Shown: one piece after another, positions 36,733 through 64,000 of the stretch
Numbering within the stretch: the stretch's first letter is position 1
How the letters are laid out: every line of letters starts with the position of its first letter
Source: Apus apus
Lineage: Eukaryota; Chordata; Aves; Apodiformes; Apodidae
Assembly (NCBI RefSeq): GCF_020740795.1
Contig: NC_067285.1
Location: forward strand, 81,487,342 to 81,551,341
Direction of reading: 5' to 3'
Length of the DNA: 64,000 nt
Notes under the pieces: model-generated
Seen by the model: only the letters and a program-made list of their open reading frames with translations
Told to the model about the DNA's origin: nothing
Databases searched by the model: none
Position numbers and translations under genes: made by a program

Positions 36733-37028
36733 TTCTGGTTGGAAAAGACCTTTAAGATCAAGTCCAACCATTACTGTAATTCCACACCAACGCAGTGCTA
36801 AACCATATTTATTCCTAAGCACCACATCTACACGTCTTTAAAACATCTCCAGGAATGGTGATTCAACCACCTCCCTGGGCAGCCTGTTCCAGTGCTTGAT
36901 AATCCTTTCAGTGAGGTTTCTGCTAATATACAATCTAAACCTCCCCTGGCACAACTTGAGACCATTGCCTCATGCTGTTGCTTGGTACTAGGGAGAAAGG
37001 ACTGACCCCCACCTTGCTACAACCTCCT
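36733..37028 (-). mobile_element. CR1 LINE fragment, antisense
   Basis: Reverse complement of the CR1 3' region: TTCTGGTTGGAAAAGACCTT, AAGTCCAACCATTACTG, CCTCCCTGGGCAGCCTGTTC and TGAGACCATTGCCTC in the order expected for a minus-strand copy. It is about 300 bp, 5'-truncated, and missing the outermost terminal repeats. It is moderately diverged. Confidence 0.9.
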
Positions 37029-39333
37029 TCCTTCTTTTGCTTCTTCAATACTTGCTATAAAAAAGCTACAAAGGAAACATGCAGTGATGTTGAGTACCAT
37101 TTTTTTGCCAATCCTGGGAAGAAAACCAGGGGAGGAATATTATCTGTAGGTAAGCACTGTGCCATGAAAATGAGGAATGACAAGGTAACTGTTCTTGAAC
37201 TCACTTGACTCAACAGTTACTTCACACCCACACACTAGCAGATATATTAGCATTTTAAACATCACAATAAGCAAGGTAACAAAGAAAGGAATACAAAAAT
37301 AGTGGATCCACATTCATATAAGCTACTTCAATTATCTTGTAGAACTTCACCTTTTTAACTCTTTCAGACTGACAGTAATGCCTGACAACCAAGTCCAAGG
37401 TAGCCTTGCTTGACAGCATACAAGTGGATTTCTTTTGTCCCAGAGAAATAAGCAGTGTATCTCCTCTCCTTCCATGAAATAAAAAGGGATGGAATCAGAG
37501 CTCATTAGCAATACATTAGTATCTGCACTGACTTCTGTAACACAAATTTATTGAAAACAATGCTTAAATCACATGCACTGTAGCTATATAGTCAACCTAA
37601 AATTATCCATAAGCATTTATATGTCACAGACCCACAGCATGGAGACAGATTCTGAAACGGGCGCTACAGCTGCTTAGATCCAGTCGGTTTTATTAAAGCA
37701 AATTAATTTGCCTCTATACCTGATCATCCCCTTTCCAATGCCCGCTTTGTTCCAGGGACAGTTCTGTTATTGTATTCACTTCTACAAAGTGAAAACTTTA
37801 TTCTCTTTTCAGATTTAGGTGCATACTAAAACTCAGGGTTTTGTACTGCTTTCCTACTAGCAGGGACACTAGGAAGCAAAGCACTAAACATCTGCTTAGA
37901 CACTACCAGGGGAAAAAAAAAAAACAACAAACCTACACAAAACCAAAAAAACCATGTAGTATTAGAAAGAAAATCTTCCTATGCATCCTTTTTCAAATAA
38001 ACATCACATAGGCAGCTTTAATTTTGGCACATCCTTACTTCTGAGTAAAACTGATTTCCTTCAAGTGGATTTGTAACTTTAGCACTATTTTAATCTAGGA
38101 AATAAACACCTATACTACATCCTGTACTTTTATCATCTAAAGACATATGGCATAAGGGAAAAAAAAAACCATAATAATGCTGTGTGCCAGTTAACTAAAA
38201 CTAATATTCTAGTGCTGATCCTCAGAGAAAAATATAAAACTGATAATGCTATGCAAATTTGTTAACCATCAACACAGCCTATGTACCTTTTATCAATCGG
38301 CTGCTACATTTTCCCATTACTATTATAAAATCTCTCTCCTCAAGGTCAATTGAACCATAATTTTTCCTGTAAGCAGAGATCAAATGGTTTCCCTACAGTG
38401 CAGACAGCAACTCTTTAGATAGTAATGCTTTCTTCACATCTGCTTTTCCTGCAGGAAATCATAAAATGCATTACTGACAGAGACACACTTGATTTAAAGT
38501 ATGATGTTTATCAGCTCTCAGTGATATTATAGCAGATAATTGTTTGAGAAGCAAAATATTATCTTTTCTTGAATGATATTTTCCAAACTCATCCTAGAGT
38601 GACTTTTCCCTTTATGCTGCTCATTGCCAGTATTAAAGCCATTGCAGAAGAAATTATGCCCTCAGAGACACCCATTCCCCTCCATTAAGACTGTGCAGTT
38701 ATAGTTTGGCTGTCTCTTTCATTGCTGTGACCTTATCCCATCTCATAACACAAGTAACTTGCAGTAGGCGATCACAGTAAAAGTTTTCAAATTTTTCCCA
38801 TGTTGCAAACATAAATACTTAGAACACATACTGCTGTAGCAACCACAGGCATGAATTCTCAGACAGCAGCAAGGGATAGTTATGTAAAACTTTAAAACAG
38901 ACAAACTTCCAGTCTGACATAGGACATTGGTGTCTGATAGACTGTCATATGTCTTGTGAAATTCAGCCATTGGGAGTCACTCCTCACTTTGCTCTGAATG
39001 AAGGAAAAGAGAAACAGTTAATTCTTTCCTTCACCCACATCAAATATTCTAACACAATTTTGCAGTGCCTACTCAATGTTTTAGCTTAACTTATTTCTGA
39101 GAGTACACCAGACTTTCAGAGTTTGCTTCCATGGGCTCAGAAAGAGTAACAGCAAGCATAACAGTCACAAACAGACATTCTCACAACCATGGAGCAGCCC
39201 CATTCTGACATGAAGCCAAATCCATATTGGTGAAAGACAGGTGAGTCAAAGAAAGAAAATCTACAATCATCTTTGTCTTTTGCCATAACCCAACCTCATG
39301 CCAGAATGTGTAGCTCTGCAACCATAAGCTTAC
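37029..39333. other. Unannotated interval
   Basis: AT-rich sequence with A-runs (for example near 37910-37925). No gene is recognised. Confidence 0.4.
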
Positions 39334-39500
39334 CTTTTGTTTTGTTGTACTGTCCTGCAGCAATGACAATTTTTCCCTCTGCTCTTCTAGTTTCATGTAT
39401 GAGGATGTTTCTCCCTCTCCAGTTCCTCCTCCAATCCACAGAGAATTCTTGCACTTCTGGGATTTTCTTGGTTGAATGAACATTTCCTCCCCCCTTCATT
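39334..39500 (-). other. Exon-like block open in more than one frame
   Basis: On the minus strand, an acceptor TTAATAGCAG is followed by A-ATG at 39499-39497, and 167 nt later a strong donor CAAAAG|GTAAGC. Two frames are open to the donor: one starts MKGGGNVHSTKK, the other ends in KLEEQREKLSLLQDS. With two open frames the coding call is uncertain. It could be a 5' exon of the candidate minus-strand gene. Confidence 0.25.
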
Positions 39501-42500
39501 CTGCTATTAACTACAAGCCCTTAGGCCTTGCTATAAGCTATAATATATCTATATCTATATATAAATACTGTAAGCCACAAAACATAGTTTGAAGGCAACA
39601 ATTTCCAAAGGGGAGTGAGTTCTGGTTCAGACCAGTTCAATGATTATCACAACACAGTTCTCAATACAACCCAAAACCACTTGCATTGCCTTGGATGAAA
39701 GGATTATAGTCTCCCTATGTTTGCACTTCTACCAAAGGTCCCATATGAAGAAATGCTGGCCTTTTTCCTACTGTTCTTTTACCCAACAAAATCAAACGGC
39801 TCAGCACTTAGGCATGCTTTATCTACCCACCCCATGTACCAGCAGTTGCAGCACAAGCATCAGCAGCCTTGATCCCAGTGCCAGCTGTGCCAGGCTGACC
39901 AAGGGGCAAGCAGGATATGCGAGGGACACACCACGGGTTCATCACAGGTGTCACCTCCACCCAGGCCACCTACAGGCAGTCTGCAGCATTCCCTGGGATG
40001 CAACACGTTACAGTGCAATGGAGCGTCTCTAATCTTGGTATGAACAGCACTGGATGAACTTGTATTTAATATCCAGATACAACCAAAGACTTCTGTGAAA
40101 TATAAAATACCAGTGTGACAGTTCCTATGTCCCTGCCATACTTTTTTTTTAATATATTATTGTATTGTTCAGATACCTGTATCAACAACAGAAAGAGGTA
40201 GACATATTGCAAAGAAGAGGTCACCGTGTTTCAGATTAAAAAAAAGGGGCAAAAAAACTGCACACATCCTATGCCAACAGATCCTGTAAGAGGCTGGAAA
40301 GAGCACTGCCCAGTGATGTGCTTCAGGGCACCATAAGGACTGACAGAAGGAAAAAAAAGGAGAGACTCCCCATCTCCTTAACAGCAAGCAAAGAAACCAC
40401 AAAATTATCGCCTGCTGAGAAAATATCTACTAAAAGACTGAAAAGATATCTTAAGTTAGATTTCAGTTAAAAAACCCAACCAACCTTCATTTAAGCATCA
40501 GTATTGCCAGCTCAATTTTCTGCACCAAATTTGTCCCAAGGAAAGACTCCCAGAGGCAATTTGAAAAAGGGAAGAAAGGAAGCTATGCTTGATCAGATGA
40601 GATTTCCAAGTGGTTACTGCAACGACATTAGAGATAAGAAGTATTTTTTTAAAAAGCTCTTTCAGCTACTGCTTCAATAAGGCAATTAGCATCCATGTAG
40701 CGTGGAAAATTTTGAAAACGAGCAAATGCCTTTTTAATCATCCTGCATTTTGGACACTTGCTACTTTTACTTTACTGTTACTAGTACTGACAGTTGTATT
40801 CTCAGGCCAACCAAAGCTCTACTGGAAAACCCATGACATTAAATAGATGGTATAGCCCTCTAATCAAGACACTCTTGACCTACTGAAATAAAGCATAAAC
40901 CACAGTTTTTCCACTGCCAGTAGGGTTTTAGTTATAAAAAGGTGGTGGTGTATTTTTCAACAGCGTTTAGAATTCCCTCAGTAGTCACGATCTCTCTTTA
41001 CTACTGTGCCTTTCTTCACAATAATTACATTTTCGCTCCCCTCAATTGTCAGTGCTCAGGCCTCTGCATAACATCAAGTATGCAGGTTCTTGAAATGATC
41101 CTGTTCCAACCATCACATCACGTGAGAACACAGTTTAACAACACAAATTACCTTTCAACATTTACACAGAAGCTTAGAACTGATAAAAAATACCCAATGC
41201 AAAATACTTCCCTTGACAGTAGACTTCCAAACACATTTAACTAACAGAACCAGAGGAGACTGCTCATGTATCTTCACAAGAGTTTGTGATTTATAGGTAG
41301 ATGAGGAACTGAAAAACCAAGCATTTCACAAGGTTAACGAGTTTGCTGTTACATGCAGTAATGCTATAAAAGCAAGAGACATCATTCTTATTTGTCCTTC
41401 CCTCACCCTCCCTAACTAAACTATTCAGGTAGATTTTCATGGCAACTTGATTTATGCACCAATGGTACAAGCAAAGACATGTCAACTCCCATTGGAGAAA
41501 CTGAATAGAAAAGGCCCTGCCCATCCTAATGCTGGCAGAGACTAGAACTACATGCCCTTCCTTGTTTCAGGATAGCTTTGTACTACCAGAGCAAACTCTC
41601 CCTCTCTTGTTTGTGATGCAAGATTGCATCATTTGGAAAAAGTCCTACCTTGTGTGTAAGAGTTGGGTTCAAAAAGAAATCACAACTTCCTGAAATTAAT
41701 ACTTCTTTAGGAAGCACATACATTTACCAATTTTAACTCAAGCGTTTCAGTAAAAACTACAGCTTCTTGTTGGATGACAGCAGTACAGATTCTATTTCTT
41801 TCAGATCTCTTCACAGTCTCTGCAGAAGAGTGAAAACCACAGAAAAAGCAGTTTTTTTCCTTCACCTGCAGTCACAATATTTCATGTAACTTTCAAAATG
41901 TATATGTAGATAGATTAAGACACGCGGTAATTTTGAAATATATTTAATATAGCCTCCTTTGTTAAGACAGAAATAATTTAAGAAAACTATGTTATTGTAT
42001 GTTGCATGTAAGCACTCTTGACAAAGACAGTAGCATAAACACTTCCACTCCATCAACTGAAGTCCTAGTATGACAGTCACATAACAACTGGATACAAGGG
42101 CTCTTAGCACCACTGACTAGAGCATCCAGCCTGCACCTCTAACACCTCTCTCACCAAAGGCTGTTCTGTGCAACAATGGAGTGCAGTGGAGTGCACGCTT
42201 TCCAAGAGACACTGGACTCACTGTGTGTCCAGCAAATACATGATGGATATTCTCCTGTGACTCTCAGTGGGATGGCTGACCCTCATATTAGTAACAAACA
42301 CAGTTACCAGGAAGAACCTGTGAACCCATACAGAAAGACGGAAGGTATAATTCTTCCACCAATTTTTAAGAATGCTTTCCTTGTAATAGAAAACCCTTTG
42401 CAAATTCAAACTTGGCCCTAGAAGTACAGTAGGCAATACACAACTTAAAAAAAAATAAAATTATAAACACATACCACAGCAGATAAATAGGCATTTATTA

Positions 42501-43457
42501 AAGTTAATCTCAAAACAACAAAAATAATAAAGGACATTAAGGCATCTTGTATTCAGTAATCATTTATACAGTAAAGATGAGTTCTCGTTCTGATACAAGA
42601 GAGCAGACGAGGAAACAAAGTTCTCCCAACACATTTGGCAGAATGCTGACTTCTTCTCATTGTCTCACCACTCAGTCAGCAAACCCCTGAAAGCAATGCC
42701 ATTTCTCCAATGAAAGAGCTACGAAATCCCAACACTCATTCAGACGTGCAAGAAAGCACTCTTCCCTCCCCTCAGACATCCAACCTTCTGTAAAGATTCA
42801 CACTAGAGAAAGACTAACAGATGGATACCGCAGAGAATAAAGACTTACTCCTGCTGTAACCACTCATTTTTGAGCAGACTAGAACATCTGGCTTTGCTTG
42901 TGCTAATATTAAGTACTTCAGCCAGTAACCAGTGAAAACAGGACCCATCTGCACTGCACTCTAACAATTTTTATGTTATGTTCTCCTTCTACATTCATAT
43001 TAGAGAAACAAATTACAAAGGTCTTGTTTCCATGGAATAATTTATTTTGATGAATTATGCTGTCAAGTGACCAATCACCGCTATAGTGCTTTTTTTTTTC
43101 AATTGGAATAGCATCAGGAAACACTTACAGTATCATTGGGTTCACTATAACAGGATTTTACTACAGAGTAAAATATAAATTAATAAACACTGCATATAGC
43201 ACTATTCACTTCACCACACTGGCTCTCTATATCCTTCGTCACATTCTAACCTTCATTTAAGGCAAGTTTGTTTGTTTTTTTTGTTTTCCAAAGAAGACCA
43301 CATAGCCTCTAGATAAACTTGTGTGACTAGGTTTGAGAGTTAGGAAATTGAGCTTTATAAAATGTTTACTTCAACAAATATGAAAGTTTTTAAGAGAAAG
43401 AAGGTGACCCAAAATTGCACTGTAATAAAGGGTGGAGTTTCCTTGTACCAAAGTCCT
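39501..43457. other. Interval downstream of RWDD4, including its 3' UTR
   Basis: Roughly the last kilobase (about 42.5-43.46 kb) is probably the RWDD4 3' UTR on the minus strand. The rest is AT-rich with a TA-rich run at about 39541-39565. No other gene is recognised. Confidence 0.4.
42494..43046 (-). terminator. Candidate poly(A) signals of RWDD4
   Basis: On the minus strand AATAAA occurs at 43041-43046 and 42494-42499, about 0.4 and 0.96 kb after the stop codon. A third AATAAA overlaps the stop codon itself (43457-43462) and is unlikely to be used. Which site is used is unknown. Confidence 0.35.
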
Positions 43458-63908
<20,451 letters not shown>

Positions 63909-64000
63909 TGACCTAGTGATAGAAGCTTATTATAAGAATGGAATCATATCTATTAGTGTTTCTAAAAATAAAAATCAAGTTATTTTCCAAAAATTATTTT

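Overview
The window looks like a bird chromosome segment, or less likely another sauropsid. It holds vertebrate genes with GT-AG introns, two CpG-island promoters, and several CR1 LINE copies, some ending in the ATTCTATGATTCT-type 3' tail. Three genes can be read exon by exon: ING2 (+), RWDD4 (-) and TRAPPC11 (+, cut by the right edge). Their order and orientation match what I know of human 4q35.1 (CDKN2AIP-ING2-RWDD4-TRAPPC11).

Layout. 1-3.5 kb is intergenic with a decayed minus-strand CR1 and a 1-kb plus-strand CR1. 3.6-5.6 kb is the ING2 CpG island with coding exon 1. A 3.5-kb intron leads to exon 2 (8166-8836), which encodes most of the protein including the PHD finger. 8.8-43.4 kb is AT-rich and has no gene I can name. 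On the minus strand it does contain exon-like open blocks with good splice sites. Four of them (24252-26500) join in phase and look like part of an uncharacterised gene, possibly WD-repeat-like. 43.46-49.69 kb is RWDD4 in seven coding exons. A 636-bp CpG-rich interval separates its start codon from that of TRAPPC11, which is transcribed the other way. 50.33-63.89 kb carries the first 17 coding exons of TRAPPC11 (631 codons), with CR1 copies in introns 3 and 7.

The three named genes do not form a pathway: ING2 is a chromatin reader, TRAPPC11 is a trafficking-complex subunit, and RWDD4 is a poorly characterised RWD protein. What RWDD4 and TRAPPC11 share is a divergent promoter. Gene calls rest on protein similarity that I recognise plus splice-site and phase bookkeeping done by eye. 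No database search was possible.
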